Positions 1 to 11,078 of a stretch of 64,000 nucleotides of DNA are shown piece by piece. This DNA is from Ursus arctos (Eukaryota > Chordata > Mammalia > Carnivora > Ursidae), in assembly GCF_023065955.2 (NCBI RefSeq), contig NW_026623100.1, forward strand, positions 68,576,727 through 68,640,726. The letters run 5' to 3'. Numbering within the stretch: the stretch's first letter is position 1; each line of letters begins with the position of its first letter. A model generated the notes under the pieces. The model worked only from the letters and a program-made list of their open reading frames with translations, did no database searches and was not told where the DNA came from. The position numbers were made by a program, and so were the translations under genes.

Positions 1-662
1 AAGTTATATGTACAAGAAAGCATCTTCTAGTAAGTCGCACCTGAATATATATTGTCCAATGCACTGTTGATATGGTAGAATAGTAGAGAAATGAAATATA
101 AGAAAGACCAAATCAGGAGGAGAAAGCAAGAACTTATAATCCTCTAGGGGATTCTGTTCATTCTCGATGGCCTAACACATGGAAGGTTGGGACAACTGCA
201 TGACTCTAGGTGCATTGAAGGCCAACATTCTCAGTGACAAAATATAAAGCATAAATGCACCCTACAGAGGAAGATGTGTGAACTTGACCCCTTGGCACAC
301 TATGTCTAAGTGATAACTTTTTTTAAAGAAAAGGAAAAAATTATCTAATGAGAATTCCAAGCAAAAATCTTCTCTTTGAAATTTTGCCTCCCAACCCACT
401 TCCCCCCAAAAATGTAATCAAAGTGACTCTAAAACTCTTAAGGCATTAGTCAGAAGCAAATTATTATCTTTCCTGGAACAGCATGTTTTAAACCTAGATC
501 TCATCTCAATAAACTCTCACAGAGTTCAAAGGACATGTGTTCGCAATAAAAGTTATTAAACAAATCATGACACTAACCATCATGAGTAAGAAATGCAGAA
601 ATAACTAATTATACAGTCAGGACATTAAAGACTTCCAATTTGGAGATTATTGGTAGATTTGA
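1..662. other. Unassigned AT-rich sequence
   Basis: No open frame of note, RNA gene or repeat family that I can name. The composition is AT-rich and ordinary for mammalian intergenic or intronic DNA. Confidence 0.5.
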
Positions 663-789
663 TTTTTTTTTAAGTAGGCTCCACGCCCAGTGCGGGGCCC
701 AATGTAGGGCTTGAACTCACAACGCTGATATCAAGACCTGAACTGAGATCAAGTCGGGGGCTTAACTGACTGAGCCACCAGGCACCCTG
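663..789 (-). mobile_element. CAN-SINE (short, old subfamily)
   Basis: Reading the minus strand, the element starts with a diverged 'gggtgcctggtggctcagtc' tRNA-Lys-like head, followed by a short body, and ends in an A-run (T-run at 664-671 on the plus strand). It lacks the long CT-rich middle of the younger copies, like the short forms at 46877 and 50061. Several mismatches and no clear target-site duplication point to an older insertion. Confidence 0.85.
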
Positions 790-799
790 GTAGAGTTGA

Positions 800-1090
800 T
801 ATTTTTAAAGAATTAGAGGCTATTGAAAATACGATGAATGGGCAAATACTATTAAAAATCAACATGGGTATATTTGCAAAAGAAGCGGTTAAAATTGTAA
901 AGCACAATGACTGGAATTAGAAATTTAATGAACAGGCTAAGCATTCAATTAGACAGAGCTGAAGAGGGAATTAGCAAACTGAATGTTAAATCTGACAATA
1001 CAGAATGACAGTAAAAAGAGGCACAGAGTGAAGAGGAGATAAAATTTTGAAAGAGGGGTTAAGGACATAGGAAATCAAGAGGGTGAGTTC
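800..1090 (+). mobile_element. Decayed L1 fragment, ORF1 region
   Basis: Phrases such as 'gaacaggctaagcattcaattagacagagctgaagagggaattagc' style coiled-coil coding, then 'gaaagaggggttaaggacatagg', match the ORF1 coiled-coil/early-RRM coding stretch of old L1M elements in sense orientation. There are several indels and no open frame. It may belong to the same insertion as the ORF2 piece starting near 1830. Confidence 0.6.
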
Positions 1091-1829
1091 TAGTTATATT
1101 GTGATGGTTAGGGTACAGTTCAAGCTGCTAGGATCAAGAGACTATCACACAGTGGCTTAAGTAAAATTGAGTTTATATCTCCCTCCCAAAAGTCCTGGAA
1201 ATAAGTTGTTTGGAAATGGAAGAGAGTCTCTGCTATTCTCAGTATATGTTTCCGAGGTTATTTAAGTACCAATAGGAATATGTAGGACTGAGAAATTCCA
1301 GGGCAAGCATCTTGTCTGTAGGAAAGTGACCTAGAATTTTCCTATAGCATCCTCACTCTCAGGTGATCAGAACTCAGAATGCCATTACATAGACACATTT
1401 AACTGCATTTTTAATACCAGAAGTGGCACATCAAATCAAGTTTCTGATAGTAGTCTCTTCTACTGCCAGCTGTAGAAACTTTCTGTTTTTGAAAGGCTTA
1501 TGGGTTTTATTATATCCATTTAGATAATCTCCCTATCTTAAATTCAACCATGCCATATGACATGATATAAATATGGGAGTGCTATTTTCTCACATTTACA
1601 AGTTCTGAGGGTTAGGGTATGGAACCTGGAGGTCATTTTTAGATTTCTGCCTACCATATAAAGTAAGCATACTTTTAAGAAGGAAAACATTTTAAAAATA
1701 CTAGTAGTGGGGTAAATTAAGGAAAGAGTAAGACAAAGATATAATGGAGAAAGGCTCAAAAAAGACAATGTGTACCTTGAATAGACAAATAAAATGGACA
1801 ATTCAATTTTCCAGATAAAAAAAGTAGAG
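1091..1829. other. Unassigned sequence between two L1 pieces
   Basis: About 740 bp separate an L1 ORF1 fragment from an L1 RT fragment. The part around 1100-1410 ('cacagtggcttaagtaaaattgag') reads like an old LTR or DNA-element relic, but I cannot name the family. Nothing else is supported. Confidence 0.4.
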
Positions 1830-2423
1830 TAAAAACCTAAATAACAATATTAAACATGAAAAATGGTCCATAACCATAGATATGGCATAGATTAAAGTAA
1901 TGATATGCTAGTGAATTCAAAGCATATCTGCAGGGAATGAATTCTTAGAAAAATATAAGTAACAAAAATAGATTTAAGAAGAAACAGAAAATATCAACAG
2001 TCTTAAACTCATTAAGAAAATTATATTAAATCTTTCCCCAAAGAAAAGTCTGATGGCTTAATAGGCTAATTCTACCAAATATTCAAATTATGAAACACAT
2101 AATTCCAATCTCACATAAACTTTTTCAGAAAATTGAAATTGAAATAATTCTCCCCAATTCACATAATGGTGTAACATAACTTTGACACTAAAACCTAACA
2201 AAAGCACCATAAGAAAGGAACCGACAGGATAATCATATTGACAATTATAGATGCAACTTTCTTAAATAACATATTAAAAAATAGAATACTTATGTATATC
2301 AGAAAATTCATCATTGCAATATTGGGATTATTCTAGAAATCCATACTTCTTTTTTTAACTTTGGAAAACCTTGTAATATGATTTAGCATATTTACTTATT
2401 GAAAGAAAAATCATATACAACTC
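1830..2423 (+). mobile_element. Decayed L1 fragment, ORF2 reverse-transcriptase region
   Basis: The stretch follows the L1 ORF2 coding order for the RT fingers and palm: 'gatggcttaataggctaattctaccaaatattcaaa', then an 'acaagaaa..aattacagacc'-like block, then 'atagatgcaa...'. It is in sense orientation and ends just before the (ATTC)n tract that begins the L2 element. Many substitutions and indels mark an old L1M copy with no coding potential. Confidence 0.7.
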
Positions 2424-2425
2424 TC

Positions 2426-2458
2426 CATTCATTCATTCATTCATTCATTCATTCATTT
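2426..2458. repeat. (ATTC)n microsatellite
   Basis: About eight tandem copies of ATTC, coinciding with the 3' terminus of the antisense L2, whose natural tail is GAAT/TGAA repeats. Confidence 0.9.
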
Positions 2459-2585
2459 CTGAAACCATTTAATAAGTACTAGGTTTTATTCTCAGTGCAG
2501 ATGAAATAGCAGCAAACAAAATAAATAAAAATTCCTGCTCCAGTATAGTGGGAGAAATTGAAGGTCCAGAGGGGGAAGACCACTG

Positions 2586-2740
2586 ATGTGCTGGTAAATT
2601 ACAAGCTCTGGTTTGTACTTTTTGCTGATTTCTGTGGTAAATACTCCTATAATGGCCAATTTCAAGCCAACAAATGATACAGAGTTGGCAAGGGGTTTCT
2701 TCATTCAGGTCTCTCGAGCTGGTATGAGCAATTGCAAAGC
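2586..2740. mobile_element. Possible small DNA transposon inside the L2
   Basis: A roughly 155-bp block interrupts the L2 text and is flanked by ACCACTG at 2579-2585 and 2741-2747, which would suit an imperfect 8-bp hAT-type target duplication. I do not recognise the family, and the terminal inverted repeats are not convincing. Confidence 0.3.
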
Positions 2741-4033
2741 ACCACTGGGAAGACAGACAATATAGTATTTCAGCAAGCTATGTATTACATTGGAAGATGA
2801 GAAATGTTATGAAAGCTAATGAACAGGGTAAATGGGATAGTAGGTGCTTTAATTTAGGAGAGGTTCGTTTTAATTTTTAATTTTCAAAAACGTGTTCAGC
2901 CTCAGTGACAGGGTGACTTTTGAGTAAAAAATTGTGGGAGGTGAGGAATCTTGCTCCGTGATCAATCTAGAACAAACATACTCAGCCAGGAATGCTGCCT
3001 TCTTAGAAAAGTGTAGCTGGAGTGGGCTGGGGAAGAGAGAGTGCAGCAGAAATGAATTCAGAGGGAAAGAGAAGGGTAAGCTCTTTGAGGGCTCGGTAGG
3101 CCATGGTCAGGGGTTTGGGCTTTTATAATGTGAAATGGGGCCTCACTGGAGGATTTCGATGAGTGGGTGACATAATATGACTTACTGTTAAAAAGATCAC
3201 AGACGTCACTGTATTGATGATAGGTCCTGGGAAAGTGAGGGTGAAGACAGGGACAAGTTAATGATACAACAATCCAGGCAAGAAGTGGTGGCTGCTTAGA
3301 CCAGGCAGCAAGAGTATGGATGGAAAGAATTGGTCAGATTCTGGGAATACTTGAAGTTTGCATGGAGCACATGAAGAAAAGGGTGTAGTTTGAACACACT
3401 GGTCCTTGATGTCATCTACTTTTAAAGGGTTCGGAATGAAAGAAGTGGTCACCCATGCAAAAAGAAACAGAGTTTAGTACTCTAGAAGCCAAGAGAGGGC
3501 ATTTCAAGGAGAGGGATCAACTCTGCCCAAATCAATGTTAGTCAAATTTACCAAGATAGGGGTCATTGGTGATCTTTGCAATAACACTACCAATAGAATG
3601 GTGGAACTGAATGCCTGAATAGAGTGCGTTTAAGAGAGAATAGGATAAGAGGTTTTAATCCAATCAACTCTTTCAAAGACTTTTGATAAAGAGGAGCAGA
3701 GAAATGAGTATAGCTGAAGGGATACAAGTGTTCAAGAGAAGGAGTCTTATTTATTTCTTTTAGGGGTAAAGTATGCTCATATGCTGATGAGAACAACTCT
3801 TTAGAGAAGGAAAAATTGATGAATTAAGGGAAAGAGAAGAGGGAACCACTGGTGACTGTCCTTAAAGAAAATGTTTGAGATTGTGCATACAAGTATAGAA
3901 TATCACATAAAATGTCTGATATAGTAAGCAAAGAATCTCATTGTGATCTCTTTTACCAGATGCTGTTATAGACAGTAGATTTAGGAGAGGGAATCTGATT
4001 GCATCACTTTTCTGTGTAAAGTAGGAAGTAAGA

Positions 4034-4063
4034 TATTCATTCATTCATTCAGTCATTCATTCA
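4034..4063. repeat. (ATTC)n microsatellite with one variant unit
   Basis: ATTC repeats interrupted by AGTC, sitting exactly between the L2 relic and the 3' end of the large antisense L1. Confidence 0.85.
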
Positions 4064-4530
4064 CTTAAAGTATGAAAACACAATGTTACGTAGTTTTAGG
4101 TGTACAACATAGTGATTTGATAAGTTTATACATTATGCTGTGTTCACCCCAAGTACAGCTACTGTGTATTCCATTACATCACTATTACAATATCATCGAC
4201 TATATTCTTTATGCTCTGCATTTTGTTCCCATGATTTACTCATTCCATAACTGGAGGCTTGTAGCTCCCTATCCCCTTTACTCATTTTGCCCAACCGTCC
4301 ACTCCCCTCCCCTCTGGCAACCAAAAGTTTGTTCTCTATATTTACAATTCTGATTCTGCTTTTTGTTTATCACATGTTTTAGATTCCATTTATAATTGGA
4401 ATCATATGGTGTTTGTCTTTCTCAGTCTGACTTATTTCCCATAGCATAACACCCTCTGGGTCTATCCGTATTGGCTCAAATGGCACAATTTCATCTTTTT
4501 CATGGCTGTGTAATATTCCTCCGTATATAT

Positions 4531-4533
<3 letters not shown>

Positions 4534-4574
<41 letters not shown>
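4534..4574. repeat. (AC)n microsatellite
   Basis: About 20 AC units preceded by a short TA run, located inside the C-terminal coding relic of the old L1 ORF2. Confidence 0.95.
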
Positions 4575-4575
<1 letters not shown>

Positions 4576-5055
4576 ACATCTTTCTTATCCATTCAGCTAT
4601 TGATGGATATTTAGGTTGCTTTCATGTCTTGGCTATTGTAAATAATGCTGCTATAAACATAGGGGTTCATGTATCTTTTCAAGTTAGTGTTTTCATTTTC
4701 CCTGGGTAAATACCCAACAGTTAAATTATTGGATCATATGGTATTTCTATTTTTAATATGGTATTTCTATTTTGAGGAACCTCCATACTGTTTTCCACAG
4801 TGGCTGTACCAATTTCCATTCCACCAACAAGTACAAAGAGTTCTTTTCTCTCCACATCCTTACCAACTCTTCTTGTTTCTTGTCCTCTTGATTTTAGCTA
4901 TTCTAACAGGTGTGAGTTGATATCTCATTGTGATTTTGATTTGCATTTTTCTGATTATTAGTTATGTTGAGCAACTTTTCATATTTCTGTTGGCCATCTA
5001 TATGTATTCTTTGGGAACATGTTCAGGTCCTCCGCCCATGTTTTAATCAGATAAT

Positions 5056-5080
5056 TTTTGTTTGTTTGTTTGTTTGTTTG
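5056..5080. repeat. (GTTT)n short tandem repeat
   Basis: Six TTTG units within the antisense L1. Confidence 0.9.
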
Positions 5081-5486
5081 GTGTTAGGTTATGTAAGTTT
5101 TTTTGTATATTTTGGATATTAACCCATATCAGATATGTCATTTGCAAATATCATCTTTCATTCTGTAGGTTGTCTTTTTGTTTCGTTGATGCTTTCCTTT
5201 GCTGTGCAGAAAATTTGATTTTGATGTAGTCCCAATGGTTTATTTTTGCTCTTGTTTCCCTTGCCTTAGGAGACGTATATAGAAAAATATTGCTATAGCC
5301 AATGTCAGAGGAATTACTTCCTGTGTTCTCTTCTAGGAATTTTATGATTGCAGGTCTCACATTTAGGTCTTTAATCTGTTTTATGTTTATTTTTGTGAAT
5401 GGTGTTAGCATGTTTTCCCAGCACCATTTATTGAAAAGATTGTCTTTTCCCCATTGTATATTCTTCTTCCTTTGTCATAGATTGAC

Positions 5487-5510
5487 ATCAATCAATCAAT
5501 CAATCAATCA
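5487..5510. repeat. (CAAT)n short tandem repeat
   Basis: Six ATCA/CAAT units within the antisense L1. Confidence 0.9.
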
Positions 5511-7934
5511 TGGGTTTATTTCTGGGCTCTCTCTTCTATTCCACTGATCTATGTGTCTATTTTTATGCCAGTACCATACTGTTTTGATTACTACATCTTT
5601 GTAGTATATCTTGAAATCTGAAATTGTGATACCTCTAGCTATATTCTTATTTCTCATGATTGCTTTGGCTATTCCAAGTATTCTGTGGTTCTGTACAAAT
5701 TTTAGTATTTTTTCTAGTTTTATGAAAAATACTGTTGGTATTTTGGTATGAATTGTATTGAATCAATAGATAGCTTTGGGTAATATAGACATTTTGACAG
5801 TATTAATATCTTTACGCTTACTCGTGTCATCCTCAATTTCTTTCATCAGTGTTTTATAGTTCTCAGAGTACAGGTCTTTAACCTCTATGATTAAGTTTAT
5901 TCCTAGATATTTTATTCTTTTTGGTGCCATTGTAAGTGGTGGATTGTTTTTGGTTTTGTTTTTTAATTTCCCTTCCTGCAACTTCATTGTTAATGTATAG
6001 AAACACTACTGATTTCTGGGTATTGATATTGTATCCTGCTTTACTGAAATTTTTTATTACTTATAGTAAGTTTTTGGTGGCGTCTTTAGCATTTTCAATA
6101 TATTGTATCATGTCATCTGCAAATAGTGACAGTTTAACTTATTTACCAATATGGATGCTTCTTTTCTTTTTTTCCATGTCTGATTGCTGTGGCTAGAAAT
6201 TCCAGTGCTATGTTCAATAAAAGTGATGATAGTGGACATTTTTGTCTTGCTCCTGACTTTAGAAAAACGCTCTCAGTTTTTCACCAGTGAGTATGCTGTG
6301 AGCCGTGGGTTTTTCGTATATGGCCTTTATTATGTTGAGGTATGCCCCCTCTAACCGCATTTTGTTGAGAGTTTTTATTTCATGAATGGATGTTGAATCT
6401 TGTTACATGCTTTCTCTGTACCTATTGAGATGATCATAAGATTTTTATCCTTCATTTTGTTGATGTGGTATATGACACTGATTGATTTGCAAATATTGAA
6501 CCATCCTTGTGTCCTGGGAATAAACCATGGAAAATGATATTTTTAATGTATTATTGTATGCCAATATGTTGTTGAGGAGCTTTGCATCTGTGTTCATCAG
6601 GAATATCGGCCTGTACTTTCCTTTTTTGTGGTGTCTTTGGTTTTGATATCAGGGTAATACTGACCTCATAGAATGTATTTGGAAGCTTTCCTTCCTCTCC
6701 TATTTAGGAACAGTTTGAGGAGGATAGAGATCAACTCTTCTTTAAATGTTTAGTAGAATTCACTTGTGAATCCATCTGGTCCTGGACTTTTATTTTTTAG
6801 CAGTTTTTTTTGATTACCAATTCAACTGTGTTACTTCTAATCAATCTGTTCAGATTTTCTACTTCTAGTTCAGTTTTGGAAGAATGTGTTTCTAGAAATT
6901 TATCCATTTTTTCTAGGTTGTCCACTTTGTTGATATAAAATTATTCATAATGTTCTCTTATAATCCTTTTTTTCCCCCTGTGCTATCAGTTGTTACTTCT
7001 CTCTCATTTCCGATTTTATTAGTTTGGGTTCTTTCTCTTTTTTCTCGGTGAGTTGGGCTAAGAGCTTGCCAAATTTGTTTATCTTTTTAAAGAATTAGCT
7101 CTTTGTTTCACTGATTTTTTTTTCTAATTTTTAAGTCTCTATGCCATGTATTTCTGCTCTGATCTTTATTATTCCCTTCCTTCTACTCGTCTTTAGCTTT
7201 TTTTCCCCCAGTTCCTTTAGGCATTAAGTTAGATTGTTTATTTGAATTTTTTCTTGTTTCTTGAAGTAGGCCTATATTAGTTATACTGACCTCTTAGATC
7301 TGCTTTTCTGTGTTCCAGAGATTTTGGACCATTGTGTTTTCACTTTCATTTGTCTTCATGTATTTTTTAATTTCTTTCTTGATTGCTTCATTGAGCCGTT
7401 TGTTGTTTAGTATCATGTTGTTTAGTTTCCATGTGTTTGTGTTTTTCCAGTTTTTTTCTTGTGATTTAATTCTAGTTTTGTACTGTTGCATTTGAAAAGA
7501 TGCATGATATGATTTCAATCTTCTTAAATTTATCAAGGGATGTCTAATGGCCTATTATGTGATCTATTCTGGAGAATCTTCCATGTGCACTTGAAAAGAA
7601 TGTGTATTCTGTTGGTTTTGGATGGAATGTTTTGTATGTATCTGTTATACCTATATGGTCCAATGCGTCATTCAAAGACATTGCTTCCTTATTGATTTCT
7701 GTCTGATGATCTATCCATTGATGTAAGTGGAGTGTTAAAGTGCCCTACTATTACCGTATTGCCATTAATTTCTCTCTTCGTAATCTGTTAATGTTTGATT
7801 TATGTATTTAGGTGCTCCACTGTTGGGTCTGTAAATATTTATAATTATTATTTCCTCTTGTTGGATTGATCCTTTTACCATTATGTAATGCCCTTCTTTG
7901 TCTCTTGTTACAGTCTATTTTAAAGTCTATTTTT

Positions 7935-8096
7935 TGGGGCACCTGGGTGACTCAGTTGGTTAAGTGACTGCCTTCAGCTTGAGTCATGATCTCAGGATTC
8001 TGGGATCAGGCCTCGCATCAGGCTCCTTGCTCAGTGGGGAGCCTGCTTCTCCCTCTCCCTCTGTCTGCTGTTTTCCTGATTAAAAAAAATAATAAT
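7935..8096 (+). mobile_element. CAN-SINE, sense, inside old L1
   Basis: The tRNA-like head 'ggggcacctgggtgactcag' is followed by the CT-rich body and an A-rich end (8082-8096). Flanking repeats AAAGTCTATTTT (7922-7933) and AAAGTCTGTTTT (8097-8108) form a 12-bp target-site duplication with one mismatch. This shows the SINE landed after the host L1 had inserted. Confidence 0.93.
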
Positions 8097-8639
8097 AAAG
8101 TCTGTTTTGTCTGATATAAGCAGTCTACCCTGGCTTTTTAAAATTTCACTTCCATTTGCATGGTGAATGTTTTCCTATCTTTTCACTTCCAGTCTGTATG
8201 CATCTTTAAGTCTGTGGTGAGTCTCTTGTAGGTAGCACATAGATGGGTCTTGCTTTTTTTTTTTTTTAACTTATCTACTCCACCACTCTGTGTCTTTTGA
8301 TTGGAGTATTTAGGGCATTTGCATTTAAGGTAATTATTGATAGGTGTGTACTTATTTACATTAAAAAATTGTTTTCTGGGTTTTTTTGTAGATCTCCTTT
8401 TTTCCTTTCTTCTCTTGCTCTCTTTCTTTGTGATCAATGAATATAGTGTTTTGTTTGACTGTCTTTCTCTTTATTTTTTGTGTGTCTATCATAGGTTTTG
8501 GGTTTGTGGTTACCATGAAGCTCATAAATAACATCTTTAGTAAATAATAATACATATTAATTTGATGGTATTTAAGTTCAAACATGTTCTTTAAAAAAAA
8601 CCCAGAAAAACAAAAATAAAGATTCTCTCTTTTTCTTTT

Positions 8640-9840
8640 TCCCCTTTTCTTCCCTTTTTATTCCCCTTTCCACATTTTATGTATATGTTGTCATATTTTG
8701 CATTTTTTATTCATATTTTTCCTATGTCTAATTATGACCATTTCTTTTCCATTTAAAGTAGTCCCTTTAACATTTCTTGTATGGTTGGTTTAATGGTGAT
8801 AAACTCCTTTATCTTTTATTTGTCTCACAAACTCTTTATCTCTTCTTCAAATCTGAATTATAACTTTGCCAGGTAGAGTATTCTTAGTTGTAAATTTTTT
8901 CTTTTCAGCACTTTGAATATATCATGCCTCTCCTGTATGGCTTGCAAAGTTTCTGCTGAGAAAATCAGATGATAGCTTTATAACTTTACCTTTGTAGGTA
9001 ACTTTTTATTTTACTCTTGTTGCTTTTAAGATTTTCTTTTTGACCTTTTAATTATTATATGCTATGGTGTGGGTTCATCTTGTTTGGAACTCTCTGTGCA
9101 TCTTGGACTTGGATGTCTACTTCCCTCTCTAGATTAGGGAAATTTTAAGTTATTATTTGTTCAAATAAGATTTCTGCACCTTCATCTCCCTCTTCTTCTT
9201 CTGGGACCCTACAGTGCAAATGTTTGTACACCTGATGTTGTCCAAGAGAATTCTTAATCCACATTCTTTTTAAAAAAATCATTTTCTGAAGCCCTCAGTT
9301 TGCTTCAGAGGGGATGGGGGGTGGGGGATTGGGATAGGCTGGTGATGGGTATTAAGGAGGGCATGTATTGCATGGAGCACTGGGTGTTATACGCAATTAT
9401 GAATCATGGAACACTACATCAAAAACTAAGGATGTACTGTATGGTGACTAACATAACATAATAAAAAATTATTGTAAAAAATTTTTTTAAAAATCATTTT
9501 CTCTTTTTGCTATTCATCCTGTGTGCTTTCCATTACCCTGTTTTCCAGATTGCTGATATGTTCCTCATCATCTAATCTACTGTTGGTTCCCTCCAGTGTG
9601 TTTTTTATTTCAGTTATTGTATTCTTCAATTCTGATTGGTTTTTAATATTTGTTATCTCTTTATTGAAGGACTCACTGATTTTTTTATTCTTTTCTCTAG
9701 GCCAGTGAGTATCTTCATGATCACTACTTTAAATTCTTCATCAGGCATACTTCTTATCTATTTCATTTAGTTCTTTTTCTGCAGTTTCTTCTTGTTCTTT
9801 CTTTTGGAACATATTCCTCTGTCTCCCCATTTTGCTTGAC
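8640..9840 (-). pseudogene. L1 ORF1 relic of the old element
   Basis: Its position between the ORF2 relic and the 5' region, and alignment by eye with the better-preserved ORF1 at 14974-16116, identify this as the remains of the L1 RNA-binding chaperone gene. The 9490-9700 part corresponds to the coiled coil and 8900-9250 to the RRM and C-terminal domain. There is no open frame, and an unrelated L1 3' fragment sits at 9288-9488. Confidence 0.6.
9288..9488 (+). mobile_element. 5'-truncated, 5'-inverted carnivore L1 3' end
   Basis: The segment from 9303 matches, in sense orientation, the 3' UTR of the full-length L1 at 10801-11078: G-rich tract, 'ggtgatgggtattaaggagg', then 'cataataaaa'. The first 15 bases (9288-9302) are the inverse complement of the adjoining 3' UTR text, so the 5' end is inverted. 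AAAAATCATTTTCT occurs at 9274-9287 and 9489-9502 as a perfect 14-bp target-site duplication. It is nested in the ORF1 relic of the old L1. Confidence 0.9.
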
Positions 9841-10020
9841 TTTCAGGTTTTTTCTGTGGATTAAGCAAAACAGCTGCTTTCCTAGTGTTGAAGGAGTGGT
9901 CTTGTGTATGGTGTCCCTTATGCAAACTGTGTGCTTGGTAACTTTTGTTGGCTTGCTAGACCTGTGGCTATATATGGTGGTTACTGTTAAAGCATGGTAT
10001 CTTCATCTCTCTTGCTGGGG

Positions 10021-10167
10021 CAGAAGAAGAGGGAGAGAGAGAATCATAAGCAGGCTCTACTCCCAGTCTGGAGCCTGATGCAAAGCTTAATCTTATAACC
10101 CTAAGATCATGACCTGAGTCGAAATAAAGAATTGGATGCTTAACCAACTAAGTCACACAGGTGCCCT
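10021..10167 (-). mobile_element. CAN-SINE, antisense, diverged
   Basis: Read on the minus strand, it starts 'aagggcacctgtgtgactta' and has the expected body in degraded form. It abuts the 5' limit of the old L1. No A-tail or clear target duplication is preserved. Confidence 0.82.
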
Positions 10168-10229
10168 TGATTTTCATTTTTGTTCTAATTTATATATTTC
10201 CACACTCTATATACCAACAGTTCCAACTT

Positions 10230-10720
10230 ACTATACATGGTATGGAGAATTCCTTTTAATGTATACCTGAAGATATGCCCAAATTGTTACATAGCATAGT
10301 ATTTTCAAAATTACCAAAAACTGGAAACAACTCAAATGCCCATCAGTGGTAAAATGGACAACTAATTTGTGGTACATAAATTACAGATAGACCATAAAGA
10401 TGAATTTCATAAACATAATGCTGAGTACCAATTTTAAAAATAGCTTATTATGTAAGAGTACATACAGTATAAATATATTTATATAAAATTGAAAAATTAA
10501 AAAAAGTAATAGTAAATAAAATATGTTTTAGGGATATGCCTATGTGTGGTAAAACTATATAAATAATACAAATTTGGGATAATGGTTATATCTGGGAGGG
10601 AGAGAAATAGGAGAGGTGCATAGGATTCTTCTAAGGGATTAATTTTCTCTCCTTTAACCTAGATGATGATTTGTGTTTATTATATTATTATTGTTTTAAG
10701 ATACTGACCATGCATGCTAA
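10230..10720 (+). mobile_element. L1M 3' end, sense
   Basis: The text around 10300-10440 follows the ORF2 C-terminus/3' UTR pattern of old L1s ('ctggaaacaactcaaatgcc' then 'gtggtacata'). After that comes an AT-rich 3' UTR. It is probably the target into which the full-length L1 at 10801 inserted. Confidence 0.75.
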
Positions 10721-10783
10721 ATGTATTCTTTCGAATGCTGGCATTATTTCTTACTCTTTGGTCTGGTTTTTCTGTATCAATTT

Positions 10784-10800
10784 CCCATTTGTTTCACTTT
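10784..10800. repeat. Target-site duplication, copy 1, of the full-length L1
   Basis: CCCATTTGTTTCACTTT, 17 bases, identical to 17039-17055. It borders the A/T-rich tail of the minus-strand L1. Confidence 0.95.
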
Positions 10801-11078
10801 AAAAAAAATTTTTTTTATTATATTATGTTAGTCACCGTACAGTACATCCCTGGTTTTTGATGTAAAGTTCGATGATTCATTAGTTGCGTATAACACCCAG
10901 TGCACCATGCAATACGTGCCCTCCTTACTACCCATCACCAGTCTATCCCATTCCCCCACCCCCTCCTCTCTGAAGCCCTCAGTTTGTTTCTGAGTCCATA
11001 GTCTCTCATGCTTCATTCCCCCTTCTGTTTACCCCCCCTTTCTTCTTCCCTTTCTTCTCCTACCGATCTTCCTAGTTC
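10801..11078 (-). other. L1 3' UTR with G-rich tract and A8T8 tail
   Basis: On the minus strand the 3' UTR has a polypurine G-rich run (complement of 10948-10971), typical of mammalian L1 3' UTRs, then the 'gtgactaacataatataataa' end. The tail is only eight A followed by eight T (plus strand 10801-10816 reads A8T8) before the target repeat, which is unusual. Confidence 0.85.

Larger units (their letters stand above)
2426..4033 (-). mobile_element. Antisense L2 (CR1-clade LINE) with recognisable RT relic
   Basis: On the minus strand this is an L2 whose 3' end is the (GAAT)n tract at 2426-2458, preceded by the usual L2 tail text (a relic of 'gtgcctagtacttat...' at 2470-2500). Further upstream on the minus strand, 3587-3796 still reads as a degraded L2 reverse-transcriptase segment (residues such as KSLKELIGLK then LKRTLFRHSV). 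The region at 3100-3180 is another conserved L2 block. It is split at 2586-2740 by a possible small DNA transposon. No intact frame remains. About 1.6 kb is long for an L2 relic. Confidence 0.75.
4379..8350 (-). pseudogene. L1 ORF2 relic (endonuclease/reverse transcriptase)
   Basis: This is the remains of the bifunctional endonuclease-reverse transcriptase that drives L1 target-primed insertion. Recognisable minus-strand pieces in order are: a post-endonuclease helical block at 7294-7536 (residues NWKNTNTWKLNN and NESENTMVQNLWNTEK), an RT-downstream block at 5763-5987 ([22 protein letters not shown]), a linker block at 5151-5411 ([13 protein letters not shown] and NHWDYIKIK) and the C-terminal tail at 4379-4500 (residues EGVMLWEISQTEKDKHHM). 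Frames change between every block and stops are frequent. An (AC)n tract has grown inside the C-terminal coding part, and a SINE lies at 7935-8096. It is non-functional. Confidence 0.85.
4064..10015 (-). mobile_element. Old, nearly full-length antisense L1 (L1M type)
   Basis: On the minus strand the order is 5' region (9840-10015), ORF1 relic (about 8640-9840), ORF2 relic (about 8350 down to 4379) and 3' UTR (4378-4064). The plus strand shows the typical antisense L1 text, for example 'tttccacagtggctgtacca' and 'ttatggttttgattt'-like blocks near 4790-4940. A sense SINE (7935-8096) and a 5'-inverted L1 fragment (9288-9488) are nested inside. Subtracting these leaves about 5.6 kb. It diverges clearly more than the L1 at 10.8-17.0 kb, with many stops. 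I do not see a clean target-site duplication. Confidence 0.88.

Noticed and set aside
4034..4063. Tandem ATTC units as a CRISPR or other array
   Set aside because: Simple four-base microsatellite with no spacers, linked to the adjoining LINE ends.
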